Of a DNA stretch of 64,000 nt, positions 16,897-25,887 are shown piece by piece. The first letter of the stretch is position 1. Every line of letters starts with the position of its first letter. The translations under genes were made by a program, and so were the position numbers. Location of the stretch: NCBI GenBank assembly GCA_028873975.1, contig JAPPMO010000011.1, forward strand, positions 55,986 to 119,985, in the 5' to 3' direction. Under the pieces are notes generated by a model that was given only the letters and a program-made list of their open reading frames with translations, was not told the DNA's origin and ran no database searches. This stretch comes from Chloroflexota bacterium. Lineage in GTDB: Bacteria > Chloroflexota > Anaerolineae > Aggregatilineales > Phototrophicaceae.

Positions 16897-17894
16897 CAAG
16901 CGGGCTCCGATGCGGATGATGCGGATAAGGCAGGATGCAAATGACAGGCGACCAGATGCCCTTGATCCGCTTCCAGCAACGGCGGCAAAACGGAATCGCA
17001 GCTGGCAAGTTTTTCGGCATGGCAGCGCGGCGCAAAGGGACAGCCCCCCTGCGGAAAAGTGTGGGACAGATCGCCGCGGATGATGATTTCCTCCCGTTGC
17101 AGGTCTGGATCGGGTTCAGGAATAGCGGAAATCAGCGCCTGGGTATAGGGGTGCTTGGGTTCTTCAAAAATAACTTCGGTCTTCGCCACCTCGACGATCT
17201 TGCCCAAATATAGCAGGGCGACCTCGTCGCACATATAACGCACCACGCCAAGGTCATGCGAGATGAAGAGATAAGTCAAGTCGAATTGATCTTGCAAGTC
17301 TTGCAACAGGTTTAAGATCTGCGCTTGCACGGATACATCGAGCGCGGAGGTCGGCTCGTCGAGAACGATCAGGCGCGGCTGCACAGCCAAGGCGCGGGCG
17401 ATGCCAATGCGCTGTTGCTGCCCGCCGCTGAATTCATGCGGATAGCGGTAGTAGTGCTCTTCTTTCAAGCCAACTACGGTCATCAGTTCCAGCACGCGGT
17501 CGCGCGCATCGTCTCCACGCAGTTTTTCGTGGATCCAAAGCGGCTCGCCGATGATCTGCCCGACGGTCATGCGCCCGTTCAATGAGGCGGCTGGCGCTTG
17601 ATAGATCATTTGAATCTCGCTGCGCAGGCGGCGCAATTCACGGGCTTTGATATGGGTGATGTCCTGCCCATCGTAGAGGATCTGTCCGGACGTGGGTTCC
17701 AAAAGTCGCAAGATGCACTTGCCGATGGTCGTCTTGCCGGAACCGGATTCACCGACCAAACCGAGGGTTTTGCCTTCTTGCAACGTGAAGCTGACGTCGT
17801 CCACCGCGCGGAAGTCCGCCACCTGTCGGTTCAGCAAGCCGCCGCGAATGGGAAAGTATTTCTTCAGGTGATTGATCTCCAGCAGACGGCTCAT
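16896..17894 (-). CDS. dppF: Peptide-type ABC transporter ATPase (DppF/OppF-like)
   Basis: 332 residues. Walker [17 protein letters not shown], signature [15 protein letters not shown] and Walker [13 protein letters not shown] are intact. The C-terminal extension has [17 protein letters not shown] and the Cys pattern GCPFAPRC...C, typical of Opp/Dpp ATPases that bind the permease and carry a predicted Fe-S site. ATG 17894 overlaps the stop of dppD (ATGA), and a longer upstream frame is rejected. With DppB, DppC, DppD and the binding protein at 22.7 kb it forms a complete importer; the substrate is not known but the operon context (DUF917) points to a small ring or peptide-like compound. Confidence 0.92.
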   Translation of the reverse strand: MSRLLEINHLKKYFPIRGGLLNRQVADFRAVDDVSFTLQEGKTLGLVGESGSGKTTIGKCILRLLEPTSGQILYDGQDITHIKARELRRLRSEIQMIYQAPAASLNGRMTVGQIIGEPLWIHEKLRGDDARDRVLELMTVVGLKEEHYYRYPHEFSGGQQQRIGIARALAVQPRLIVLDEPTSALDVSVQAQILNLLQDLQDQFDLTYLFISHDLGVVRYMCDEVALLYLGKIVEVAKTEVIFEEPKHPYTQALISAIPEPDPDLQREEIIIRGDLSHTFPQGGCPFAPRCHAEKLASCDSVLPPLLEADQGHLVACHLHPALSASSASEPA

Positions 17895-18922
17895 GCATCC
17901 TCCGGGTACAAGAAACACGATGCCTTGTGTTCCGCGCCGACCGCGATCGCCGCCGGAACCTGCCGGCGGCAGATCTCCATCGCCTGTTCGCAGCGGGGAT
18001 GAAAACGGCAACCCGCCGGCGGATTGATGAGATTCGGGATCATGCCCGGAATGCCGATCAGTCCGCCGCGACTGACGTCTTTTTGCGGCACGGCATTGAT
18101 CAATCCGCGCGTGTAAGGATGTTTGGGATTCTTGAAGAGTTCGCGCACCGGTGATTCTTCGACGACGCGCCCGGAATACATCACGGCGACGCGTTCACAG
18201 CTGCGCGCGACCACGCCAAGATTGTGGGTGATGAGCAAGACGGTCAAGCCGAGCTGTTTGACCAGGGAACGTATCAAGCGCAGGATCTGCGCCTGGATGG
18301 TGACATCAAGAGCCGTCGTCGGCTCGTCGGCGATCAACAAATCCGGATCGCCTGCCAAAGCCATCGCAATCAAGACACGCTGGCGCATGCCGCCACTGAA
18401 TTGATGCGGGTATTCAAAAATGCGCTTGTCGCCATCGGGGATGCCGGTCAGGCGCATCAATTCAACCGCGCGTTCCTGCGCCTCGCTCCGCAGTTGCCGC
18501 ACCGATGGCAGGAAACCCTTCCAGCGCCCGGGCACCCTTTGTCCGCGCGCTTGTTGATAGAGCACGGCATCCACCAATTGCTCGCGAATGGTAAAAAGCG
18601 GATTCAGATTCGTGACCGGATCCTGAAAAATCATGCCCAGATGACTGGCGCGGAAAGACTCCATTTCGCTTTCCGACTTGCTCAGGATGTCTTCGCCATC
18701 AAAAGTGACGCGGCCCTCAGTGATCTTGCCCGGCGGCATGGGGATCAAACGCGGCACGGAAAGCGCTGTCATCGATTTGCCACAGCCCGTTTCGCCGACC
18801 AAGCCCAGCACATCGCCGCGCTGCATCTTTAAGTCGACCCCTGCCAGCACTTTGGCCACGCCGTCGTAGGTGTGGAACTCCAGGTGCAGGTCTTCTATGT
18901 TGAGCAAATCAGCCATGGGCAT
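17891..18922 (-). CDS. dppD: Peptide-type ABC transporter ATPase (DppD/OppD-like)
   Basis: 343 residues with Walker [17 protein letters not shown], signature [15 protein letters not shown] and Walker [13 protein letters not shown]. The C-terminal region has [13 protein letters not shown] and [16 protein letters not shown], the oligopeptide-type extension. It energises import with DppF. It starts 1 base after the dppC stop, at ATG 18922 or at the in-frame ATG 18916, and ends in a 4-base overlap with dppF. Confidence 0.93.
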   Translation of the reverse strand: MPMADLLNIEDLHLEFHTYDGVAKVLAGVDLKMQRGDVLGLVGETGCGKSMTALSVPRLIPMPPGKITEGRVTFDGEDILSKSESEMESFRASHLGMIFQDPVTNLNPLFTIREQLVDAVLYQQARGQRVPGRWKGFLPSVRQLRSEAQERAVELMRLTGIPDGDKRIFEYPHQFSGGMRQRVLIAMALAGDPDLLIADEPTTALDVTIQAQILRLIRSLVKQLGLTVLLITHNLGVVARSCERVAVMYSGRVVEESPVRELFKNPKHPYTRGLINAVPQKDVSRGGLIGIPGMIPNLINPPAGCRFHPRCEQAMEICRRQVPAAIAVGAEHKASCFLYPEDA

Positions 18923-18923
18923 G

Positions 18924-19829
18924 CTACCGCCGCGCGCGCGGGTCCAAGACGTCGCGCAAGCCGTCGCCGATTAGATTCCAACTGAAAACCATCAACCAGA
19001 TTGCCAGCCCGGGGAAGGTCGCGATCCACCACTCATCGGGGAAATAACGACGGCCGTCGTTGATCATCGCGCCCCATTCCGGGGTCGGCGGCTGCGCGCC
19101 CAGCCCGATGAATCCCAGCGCGGCGGCGGTCAACACCGCGAAGCCGAAGTCGGTGGTCATCTTGATGATGATGGGCGAGACCGCATTGGGGAGAATATGA
19201 CGGAAGATGATGCGCATGTGACCGGCGCCGATGCCAAAGGCGGCTTCGACGAAGGGCTCTTCCCGCAAGGACAGCACCAGACTGCGGGTCAAGCGGGCGA
19301 AGCCCGGCCACCAGACCAGTGAAATGCCGATCATGGCATTGATGATGCCCTTGCCCAGCGCCGCGGAAATGGCGATCGCCAGAACCAGGGCGGGCACGGT
19401 CAGGAAGATATCGGTGATGCGCATCAAGATGTCATCAATCCAGCCGCCTGCATATCCGGCTATGGCGCCAATAGTCACGCCGATGGTCGTGGCGAGCAGG
19501 ATGATTATAGTGCCGACTTGCAGCGCCAGACCGGTTCCCATGACCACGCGGCTGAAGATATCGCGCCCAATCTTGTCGGTGCCAAAGACAAAATCCTCGC
19601 TCGGCGGTTGCAGACGTTCCATGACACGAGTTTTGCCAGCGGCGTCCTCGGGATAGGGCGCGATGATCGGGGCGAAGATGGCGACCAGCAAGATGAAGAT
19701 CAGCATCAACAGGCCGATCATCGAGAGCCGGTTGGAGCGAAAGCGATACAAGCCGCGGGCGATATTCTCCCAGCGGGCCGAGCGCGCCTCGTCCCGGATT
19801 GAAGTCTTGCGCTTGTCGGACTCAGCCAT
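18924..19829 (-). CDS. dppC: Peptide-type ABC transporter permease (DppC-like)
   Basis: 301 residues with the N-terminal OppC-type segment (SNRLSMIGLLMLIFILLVAIF), a periplasmic loop (GTDKIGRDIFSRVVMGTG), and about six membrane segments. The EAA loop is FVEAAFGIGAGHMRIIFRHI (between residues ~195 and 225), which contacts the ATPases. The start at 19829 overlaps the dppB stop by 8 bases (ATGGCTGA), showing coupling. It is an inner-membrane pore subunit. Confidence 0.92.
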   Translation of the reverse strand: MAESDKRKTSIRDEARSARWENIARGLYRFRSNRLSMIGLLMLIFILLVAIFAPIIAPYPEDAAGKTRVMERLQPPSEDFVFGTDKIGRDIFSRVVMGTGLALQVGTIIILLATTIGVTIGAIAGYAGGWIDDILMRITDIFLTVPALVLAIAISAALGKGIINAMIGISLVWWPGFARLTRSLVLSLREEPFVEAAFGIGAGHMRIIFRHILPNAVSPIIIKMTTDFGFAVLTAAALGFIGLGAQPPTPEWGAMINDGRRYFPDEWWIATFPGLAIWLMVFSWNLIGDGLRDVLDPRARR

Positions 19830-20835
19830 AGCGAATCCTCGGGTCCAATATGCCATAGACCATATCCGTCAGGATATTGATCAGGCTGAAGACCACTCCA
19901 TAAAGAAAGGCGATCCCCATGATCGGCTGGAAATCGAGGCTCAGCGACGCGTGCACAGCGTACAAGCCCAGCCCGGGCCAGTCGAAAATGGTTTCGATCA
20001 AAATGGCCCCCGCCATTAACCAGCCAAAATTGAGCGAGATGACGGTGATGGTGGCAATGAAGGCGTTGCGCAGCACATATTTGAAAATGATGATGCGATA
20101 AGGGATGCCGATGGCGCGCTCCATGCGCACGAAATCCTTTTCCAGCGCTTCGACCATGCTGGCGCGGGTGATGCGCGTGATGCTGGCGAAGGCGCTAAAG
20201 GATAATACCAGCGAGGGGATAAAAATATGTTTCAACGAGATAAAAAAGGTCTCGAAATCGAGTTGAATCAAGCTGTCAATCAAAAATAAACCGGTGGTCG
20301 TGGGCGGGGGCGCGACGAGCACTGGCAGACGCTTGTTGATGGGAAACATGCCCAAGTCGCGACCGAACCAGGTCTGGAAGATCATCGCCAGCCAAAAGGC
20401 CGGAAAACTGACAAAGAAGAGCGACAATATCCGCGCAATGTGGTCGGGCAGGCGATTGCGATACATGGCCGAGATGACGCCGGCCGGCACGCCCAAAAGC
20501 GTGGCGATGATGACGGCGATGGTGGTCAATTCCAGCGTCGCCGGCCAGAAAGTCCGCAGGTCAGGCAAGACATCGCGACGCGTATAGAGCGATTGCCCCC
20601 AGTCGCCGCGGAAAAGACCCGACATATAATTGATATATTGAACCGGCAGCGGCTGATCCAGCCCGAATTCGCGCCGCAGCGCTTCTTTGATCTCTTCGGT
20701 GGCTTGGGGTCCGGCCGCCAGCCCGACGGGATCGCCCGGCACCAGGCGGGCGATGGAGAAAGTGAGGATGCTGAGGCCGATGAGCGTCGGGACGATCAAA
20801 GCGATGCGGCGCAGCAGATAGAATCGGAGGTTCAT
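19822..20835 (-). CDS. dppB: Peptide-type ABC transporter permease (DppB-like)
   Basis: 337 residues. The N-terminus MNLRFYLLRRIALIVPTLIG and the LVPGDP motif are diagnostic for DppB/OppB. About six membrane helices are present, and the EAA loop reads MVEALEKDFVRMERAIGIPY. It pairs with DppC to form the channel. The gene follows the unknown 403-residue ORF by 9 bases, so it is transcribed together with that module and with the binding protein upstream. Confidence 0.92.
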   Translation of the reverse strand: MNLRFYLLRRIALIVPTLIGLSILTFSIARLVPGDPVGLAAGPQATEEIKEALRREFGLDQPLPVQYINYMSGLFRGDWGQSLYTRRDVLPDLRTFWPATLELTTIAVIIATLLGVPAGVISAMYRNRLPDHIARILSLFFVSFPAFWLAMIFQTWFGRDLGMFPINKRLPVLVAPPPTTTGLFLIDSLIQLDFETFFISLKHIFIPSLVLSFSAFASITRITRASMVEALEKDFVRMERAIGIPYRIIIFKYVLRNAFIATITVISLNFGWLMAGAILIETIFDWPGLGLYAVHASLSLDFQPIMGIAFLYGVVFSLINILTDMVYGILDPRIRYG

Positions 20836-20844
20836 GCTTGCGCC

Positions 20845-22056
20845 TCAAGCGTCGGGCAATGGGAGTGCGGGAACATCGGTTGATTCTTGCTGATCCTGGT
20901 CGTCAATTGCCGAGACATCACTTGTGCTGGCAAGACGAATACGATTGACACGGTTCTTTTTCTTCTTCATTTGCTTGCCGCTGATTGCAACACGGCGTTT
21001 GAAGTACATACGAACAATTTCATCCAATACATCTTCGGGACCCTCGATATCCCACTGCGCATTGTCATCAGTGACCAGCACGCATTCGGTTTTGACCAGG
21101 CCGTCCGCAACTTTCAGGACGCCTTCCTTTTGTAAGTCTGAGCCTGTCACTTGATATCCATTGAGCGCCCCCTGCTCCGCAGTCGGTTCAGGCAAAGGGA
21201 CATCTGCTAGGTCACGCTGTGTTGCGTTGAAAGACACGATTTTGAGTTGATCGTGAACGCTTGCCTGGAATTTGACTGAATCGACTCGATTGCCATCTGG
21301 GGCTAGTTTTCGCGCGGCTTTCACAAAGTCAAGATAAGCATCGGGATCATCCAGCTCCTTCTGAAGTTCGTAGAACTCGCCCCTATCTACCAAGTTTAGA
21401 TGCTGCAGAAAGGGCTCTATGACGTTGTCGAAACGCTCAAAACCGAGCAGTTCGTTTTGAATCGGGCTGCCTAATCGCAGGCTCACGATGAAGCTGCCAG
21501 ACGCGAAACTGTCGACGAATATCGGGATTTCGCTGTAGTCGTCTGCGCTAACTTCCGAAATATCACTTAGGCGGCGATAAACGGATTTCGCGGTTATCTG
21601 CAGCATGCTCCCAATGCTCGGCATACGAGAAGTCAACTCGGATAGCGCCGCCTTCCCATAACCTACCTCGCTGCCCTGCAGCGAGAATTGTAGTTGCCCT
21701 TTGCCAAGGCGAATGCCGGCCTCTTCCAATCTTACCGTGCTCAGTAAGTCCTTGAGTTCCCACGCAATATCGGGCGGCGGGTTGCCGGCGAGCGCGCGAT
21801 AGGCGAGTCGCTTGGCTCTGTCATACTCTTGGCAGCGCCAAGCCAGGGTGGCGGCGGAGCGGTGCAAGACGGAGCGGGTAGGTTCGATGTCTTCGTCCAA
21901 CATGAGATCGGCGGCGGCGGTTTCTTTTTCCAGCGCGAGACGGGTGAAGTGGAGAAATTGTTCGCGTTCGCCTTCCAACTGCAAAATATAAGCCTCGTCA
22001 ACATATTCCATAGCTTTTCTGTGCAAGCGCTTGACTTCGCGGGCTTTATTATTCAT
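20845..22056 (-). CDS. Unknown protein with helical N-terminus, second gene of a two-gene module
   Basis: 403 residues. The N-terminal ~100 residues are helical and TPR-like (EVKRLHRKAMEYVDEAY ... EPTRSVLHRSAATLAWRCQEYDRAKRLAYRAL). The middle is a mixed alpha/beta region (YSEIPIFVDSFASGSFIVSLRLG) and the C-terminus holds a basic patch (KQMKKKKNRVNRIRL) and an acidic tail. From memory, similar proteins occur in cyanobacteria beside a partner like the next gene; function unknown. ATG 22056 overlaps the partner's stop (ATGA). It lies inside the Dpp operon, between binding protein and permeases. Confidence 0.75.
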   Translation of the reverse strand: MNNKAREVKRLHRKAMEYVDEAYILQLEGEREQFLHFTRLALEKETAAADLMLDEDIEPTRSVLHRSAATLAWRCQEYDRAKRLAYRALAGNPPPDIAWELKDLLSTVRLEEAGIRLGKGQLQFSLQGSEVGYGKAALSELTSRMPSIGSMLQITAKSVYRRLSDISEVSADDYSEIPIFVDSFASGSFIVSLRLGSPIQNELLGFERFDNVIEPFLQHLNLVDRGEFYELQKELDDPDAYLDFVKAARKLAPDGNRVDSVKFQASVHDQLKIVSFNATQRDLADVPLPEPTAEQGALNGYQVTGSDLQKEGVLKVADGLVKTECVLVTDDNAQWDIEGPEDVLDEIVRMYFKRRVAISGKQMKKKKNRVNRIRLASTSDVSAIDDQDQQESTDVPALPLPDA

Positions 22057-22607
22057 AGCTGCACCAAATAGATTACTGGTCGGCTGAATTCCGTTGCCAA
22101 TACCCAAGCCGGCAAATCCGCATTATCCGAATTCTTTATTTGGTCTATTCCGTCGTTTACTGCGCGAACTATCTGACTAGGATACTGCGCGTGCGATAGC
22201 CCCTTGGCTTCCAACCCGGCTTCATACTGAAAGGGAAACTGATCGTCTTCATCGTTCCGGCTTAGCCAGAAGTCGAAACCGTTGCCGATTGGGGCTCGCT
22301 CAAACACAGTGTATTCGGTAAGCGCTAGTATCGTCAGGATAGCGATGCCCTCGCCCGCCCGCTCCGCCGCATTGCGCGGCGCACCAAAGGCCCGCCTGAT
22401 TCGCTCGGAATAAGATGTCTTCCAATCTATTCTGACTTCTTCCAGAACGCTCTCGAGATCTTGAAGATTGCACAAGACACCTGAAGCATGATTATGCGGC
22501 ATCATGCACATCACGATTGCTTCTTGCATCAGGCGGGCGAAGCTGCTCGTCAACGCCGGTATATCTTCCGTCAAGTCATCTACATTCAGGACTATTGGAT
22601 TCGACAT
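22053..22607 (-). CDS. Unknown protein, first gene of a two-gene module inside the Dpp operon
   Basis: 184 residues, starting MSNPIVLNVDDLTEDIP with GAGGGAAG-like ribosome site (GAGGGAAG) just upstream. The block NGFDFWLSRNDEDDQFPF followed by YEAGLEAKGLS resembles a D...E-x-K arrangement seen in PD-(D/E)XK nuclease-like folds, but this is only a pattern. No signal peptide or membrane segment. It is translationally coupled to the 403-residue partner. I recall homologous pairs in other phyla with no known function; a role in transport is not implied by sequence and the pair may be a passenger. Confidence 0.72.
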   Translation of the reverse strand: MSNPIVLNVDDLTEDIPALTSSFARLMQEAIVMCMMPHNHASGVLCNLQDLESVLEEVRIDWKTSYSERIRRAFGAPRNAAERAGEGIAILTILALTEYTVFERAPIGNGFDFWLSRNDEDDQFPFQYEAGLEAKGLSHAQYPSQIVRAVNDGIDQIKNSDNADLPAWVLATEFSRPVIYLVQL

Positions 22608-22662
22608 CTTCCCTCAATTCGCAAAGATTAAGCTGTGGAGTAGATCTTCCTTGAGAGAAGAG

Positions 22663-22692
22663 AAGCCTCCCCCAAATCCATGAAGGAGGCTT
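22663..22692 (-). terminator. Stem-loop after the Dpp binding-protein gene
   Basis: AAGCCTCC and GGAGGCTT (8-bp perfect stem, 14-base loop) lie 11 bases beyond the stop of the binding-protein gene on the minus strand, followed by a pyrimidine-rich CTTCTCTC. Probably a leaky terminator or 3' stabiliser that gives more binding protein than downstream products. Confidence 0.6.
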
Positions 22693-22703
22693 GTGAACTT
22701 AGC

Positions 22704-24257
22704 CTAACAGCCGTCCATCCACAGGTCCTGGAAAAGAACCGTGATCGGATACATCGGCGAATAGACAAAGCCCTTGACACAGTTATTGAGCGACATGCTG
22801 CTATCTTCGGTATACATCCAGACCGAGGGCTGCTCGGCGGCGATTATCTCTTGCGCTTCTGTGTAGAGCGCGGCGCGTTCCGCGGCATCGCCGATGACGC
22901 GGGCTGTATCCAGCAGTTCGTTGACGCGGTCGTTCTGGTAGAAGCTGCAGGAATTGAAGCTGCCCCATTGGCCCGAGTGATACTGGTTGTAGAGATGAGC
23001 GTCCGGATCCAGGAATGGCGGCAGTGTGTAGATGTTGATGATGTCCGGTCCAGTTTCCTGCGAGCCACAGCTTGCAGTCATATCGGGCCAAAGCATGGGG
23101 ATCATATTGAGTTCAATGTTCAACTGCGCAAGCCCTTCCAGCAGGATCAAGCCCGGGATCTCCTCGCGCGGGAAGTCGGTGACGTAGACGTAATCCAAGG
23201 TGATGCCGCCGTCGGGCCAAGGCGTCATCGCCAGGTATTCGCGCGCCTTGTCCAGATCAAATTTGGGATAGTCCAAGCCATCAACATAGCCCACAAAATT
23301 CGCCGGCGTCGGACCGGGCAGTATGGTGATCTTGACGTCCTGCGCTTCGACCATGGCTTCATAGTTCATCGCATGGGCGACGGCTTTACGCAGATTGATG
23401 TCGCTGGTGTATTCGCCCGTATTGTTCATTTTCAGCGTATTGGTGAAGAAACCGCCGTGCTCTTCCCAAACGTAGTCCTCGGAACCAACGATTTTCTCTT
23501 TGTCGCTGGCCGCCACAGTATCGGCGATATGCGTTTCGCCCGCCAGCAGGGAGTTCAACTGAGTCGACGCATCGCGCTGGATGATCCAGAAGAAGCCGTC
23601 CAAATGGTCATCGCCCGTCCAGCCCGCCCAGTAGTCGTCGACGGCGATGAACTCGTAGAGATTGCCGATCTCCCAGCGTCCCTGGGTGAAGGGACCGGAA
23701 CCCGCGGCATTTTCTTTGAGGAAGGTCTGGCCCATGTCATCACCCAGGTTGGCTTCGACGATGGCAGGATTGACCACGAAGAGCTGCGGCAGCGTACCGA
23801 TGAAGGGGGCGTAGGGCTGCGTCAGTGTGAATTGCACGGTGAATTCGTCAACGGCTGCTGCCGTATTTTCATCGGCGATAGTCGCCCAGCGCCAACTCGG
23901 CGGACCTGAGATCGCCAAAATCCGGTTGAAGCTATAAACGACGGCGTCGGCGTTGACCGGGCTGCCATCGTGGAAGACGGCGTTCTCTTTCAAGTGGAAG
24001 GTCCAGACGGACGCGTCGTCATTGACTTCATAACTGTCCACCAAATGCGGGATCGTATCGCTGCCGCGGTAAATGTAGAGCGCGTCATACAGGCTGCGCA
24101 GCGCGGCGTTGATCGAGTAGTTTTCGCCCGTGGCCGGGTCGATGTTTTCGATATCCTGGTTGCCGCCGTAGAGCAGGATATCGTCCTGCGCCAGGGCGGT
24201 GGACGAGAGCAAGGCGAGGCACAGGACTAAACACAGAAATACAAGACGTTTGAACAT
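22704..24257 (-). CDS. Peptide-type ABC transporter substrate-binding protein (SBP_bac_5)
   Basis: 517 residues. A Sec signal peptide (MFKRLVFLCLVLCLALLSSTALAQ) is cleaved before DDILLYGG; there is no lipobox Cys, so the protein is probably free or otherwise tethered. The fold is family 5: NIDPATGENYSINAALRSLYDAL, then ENAVFHDGSPVNADAVVYSFNRI, and the later INLRKAVAHAMNY block. GGAGGAAGTC precedes ATG 24257. It delivers the substrate to DppBCDF downstream on the strand. Binding-protein family 5 covers peptides, nickel and other compounds, so the ligand is open. Confidence 0.92.
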   Translation of the reverse strand: MFKRLVFLCLVLCLALLSSTALAQDDILLYGGNQDIENIDPATGENYSINAALRSLYDALYIYRGSDTIPHLVDSYEVNDDASVWTFHLKENAVFHDGSPVNADAVVYSFNRILAISGPPSWRWATIADENTAAAVDEFTVQFTLTQPYAPFIGTLPQLFVVNPAIVEANLGDDMGQTFLKENAAGSGPFTQGRWEIGNLYEFIAVDDYWAGWTGDDHLDGFFWIIQRDASTQLNSLLAGETHIADTVAASDKEKIVGSEDYVWEEHGGFFTNTLKMNNTGEYTSDINLRKAVAHAMNYEAMVEAQDVKITILPGPTPANFVGYVDGLDYPKFDLDKAREYLAMTPWPDGGITLDYVYVTDFPREEIPGLILLEGLAQLNIELNMIPMLWPDMTASCGSQETGPDIINIYTLPPFLDPDAHLYNQYHSGQWGSFNSCSFYQNDRVNELLDTARVIGDAAERAALYTEAQEIIAAEQPSVWMYTEDSSMSLNNCVKGFVYSPMYPITVLFQDLWMDGC

Positions 24258-24315
24258 GACTTCCTCCAGACACAATAGGATTTCAGTTGGCAGTATGCGC
24301 CAAAAGCTAGACGCG

Positions 24316-24344
24316 ATTATATCCGCTGCATCCGCCAGTCGCAA
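24316..24344 (-). promoter_or_regulatory. Predicted sigma70-type promoter for the Dpp operon
   Basis: On the minus strand TTGCGA (24344-24339) is followed after 17 bases by a perfect TATAAT (24321-24316). It lies about 58 bases before the ATG of the binding-protein gene and just inside the MITE-like element's downstream flank. Motif match only. Confidence 0.5.
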
Positions 24345-24362
24345 CTTATGCCTGGGCTGGAT

Positions 24363-24649
24363 CAGGGCAATCGCATCAAAATGGGGCGGCTGACATGGTA
24401 CGAAATTGGACTGATTATTAACCACCGAGGGCGCCGAGGGTCGCGTAGACACTGACCGTCAACACCGAGAAAAGCAACGGAACATAGCTCATCCTATGTT
24501 TCAGGCTTGTTTTCAGCCACAAATGAAGTTTCGCTGGCGACCTCACTGTATTCAGGTGATGGAATTAGATGGAAAGCAGACAAATGAACCTAAACTCGGT
24601 GCTCTCGGTGTCCTCGGTGGTGAAAAAATGATTTGATGCAATTGCCCTG
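24363..24649. mobile_element. MITE-like element, copy 1 (287 bp)
   Basis: Terminal inverted repeats: left CAGGGCAATCGCATCAAA, right the complement of CAGGGCAATTGCATCAAA. Flanking bases TGGGCTGGAT and TCGGCCGGAT form an imperfect 10-bp direct repeat (8/10). The element has no coding frame of note. Its internal sequence matches copy 2 at 36380 almost end to end in the opposite orientation. It sits between the divergent Dpp and sugar-transport operons. Confidence 0.8.
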
Positions 24650-24678
24650 TCGGCCGGATAGTGTATCCATTTCGATTG

Positions 24679-24707
24679 TTGGCAGCTTGCGCTGAAAATG
24701 GTAGACT
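24679..24707 (+). promoter_or_regulatory. Predicted sigma70-type promoter for the sugar ABC operon
   Basis: TTGGCA, 17 bases, TAGACT. It lies about 105 bases before ATG 24813 and just outside the right end of the MITE-like element. Motif match only. Confidence 0.35.
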
Positions 24708-24812
24708 TCGCAAAGTTGGGAAATCCGTCCGGCTCATCCAACCATCCAGCGCAGCGAAGATTCCGGACGGTCACCGGCAATGTTCGTTTCAACTTTTTGC
24801 ATGGAGGCAAGC

Positions 24813-25802
24813 ATGTTCAACAAATTCCGTATCATAAGTTTGCTCTTGATCGTCGCCTTGGCGCTTCCCGCGCTCGCGCAGGATGATCTTGATCGCGCCC
24901 ATTGGTGCGATGGCGTGACGGTTCGCTTCTTCGCCGGAGGCACCGAAGGCGACGCCTTCGCCGGCATCGTTTATCGCGGCGCGCTGGCGGCAGAACGTGA
25001 TCTCGGCGCCAATGTCGAATATGTCTTTTCCGGCTGGGACAGCGAGCTGATGACGCAACAACTGCGCGAAGCGGTAGCGCAGGCTCCCGATGGCATCGCC
25101 ATGATGGGCCACCCGGGCAACGAAGCCATCATGCCGCTGGCGGCGGAAGCGGCCGAAGCCGGCATTATCATGATGTATCAGAACGTTGATGTCGATCAGG
25201 TACGCGCGCGCTACGGCGGCGGTTATGTAGGGGCGCAGCTGGCGTCGCAAGGCCGGGCTCTGGGCGAAGAGGCTCTGCGTCAATTCGGTTTCGGCGCCGG
25301 GGACAAAGCCATCGTCTTGGCGAATCTGGCGCAACGCGAACGCGCCCTGCGCGAATTGGGCACCTGGGAAGCGCTGGAAGACGCCGGCATGGAAATCATC
25401 CACGTCGACTCGGCGCCGACCTGGGCAGCCGACCCCAACCTGGGCATCCCGGCTATGGTGGCCGCGCTCACCGACAATCCGGACACGAAGATGGTTGTTT
25501 TCTCCGGCGGGCAGGTACTGGGCAATACGCAGACCTACTTCGAAGCGGCTGGCTTGGAAGCCGGTCAAGTCAAGGCAATCGGCTTCGACACCAATGAGTT
25601 CATCATGCAGGGCTTCGCGGACAACTGGATTCACTTGACCGCCGACCAGCAGCCCTTCTTGCAAGGTTACTTGCCGGTCCTCAGCATCTGCCAGACCGCC
25701 AAGTTCGGCCTGGCGCCGCTGAACGCCGATACCGGCGCTGGTTTCATCGATGTCAGCAACTATGAGCAGGTCAAGGAACTGGCGATCGCTGGCTACCGCT
25801 AA
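24813..25802 (+). CDS. Sugar ABC transporter substrate-binding protein (CUT2-like, periplasmic-binding type)
   Basis: 329 residues with a Sec signal peptide (MFNKFRIISLLLIVALALPALAQ) and no lipobox. The fold follows ribose/galactose-type binding proteins: FFAGGTEGDAFAGIVYRG, GWDSELMTQQLREAVAQ, DGIAMMGHPGNEA, and a C-terminal AIGFDTNEFIMQGF hinge block. GGAGG lies 6 bases before ATG 24813; an earlier in-frame ATG at 24780 is rejected because it precedes the signal peptide. It feeds the ATPase and permease immediately downstream. The sugar is not identified; a MocA-type dehydrogenase in the operon suggests an inositol- or sugar-like ligand. Confidence 0.9.
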   Translation: MFNKFRIISLLLIVALALPALAQDDLDRAHWCDGVTVRFFAGGTEGDAFAGIVYRGALAAERDLGANVEYVFSGWDSELMTQQLREAVAQAPDGIAMMGHPGNEAIMPLAAEAAEAGIIMMYQNVDVDQVRARYGGGYVGAQLASQGRALGEEALRQFGFGAGDKAIVLANLAQRERALRELGTWEALEDAGMEIIHVDSAPTWAADPNLGIPAMVAALTDNPDTKMVVFSGGQVLGNTQTYFEAAGLEAGQVKAIGFDTNEFIMQGFADNWIHLTADQQPFLQGYLPVLSICQTAKFGLAPLNADTGAGFIDVSNYEQVKELAIAGYR

Positions 25803-25831
25803 GCCATCACCGAGTGATTTCAAGTGATTCA

Positions 25832-25861
25832 ATCGGGGCTGATCTTTGCGTCAGCCCCGAT
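25832..25861 (+). terminator. Stem-loop after the sugar-binding-protein gene
   Basis: ATCGGGGCTGA, 8-base loop, TCAGCCCCGAT: an 11-bp perfect stem between the binding-protein stop and the ATPase start, followed by CGTCTTTGC. It likely attenuates or protects the binding-protein message. Confidence 0.7.
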
Positions 25862-25887
25862 CGTCTTTGCGGAACGCGGGACTGCCT

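Noticed and set aside
24363-24452. N-terminal extension of the Dpp binding protein into the MITE-like element
   Set aside because: The extended frame precedes a perfect signal peptide and ribosome site at 24257; the element merely lacks stops in that frame.
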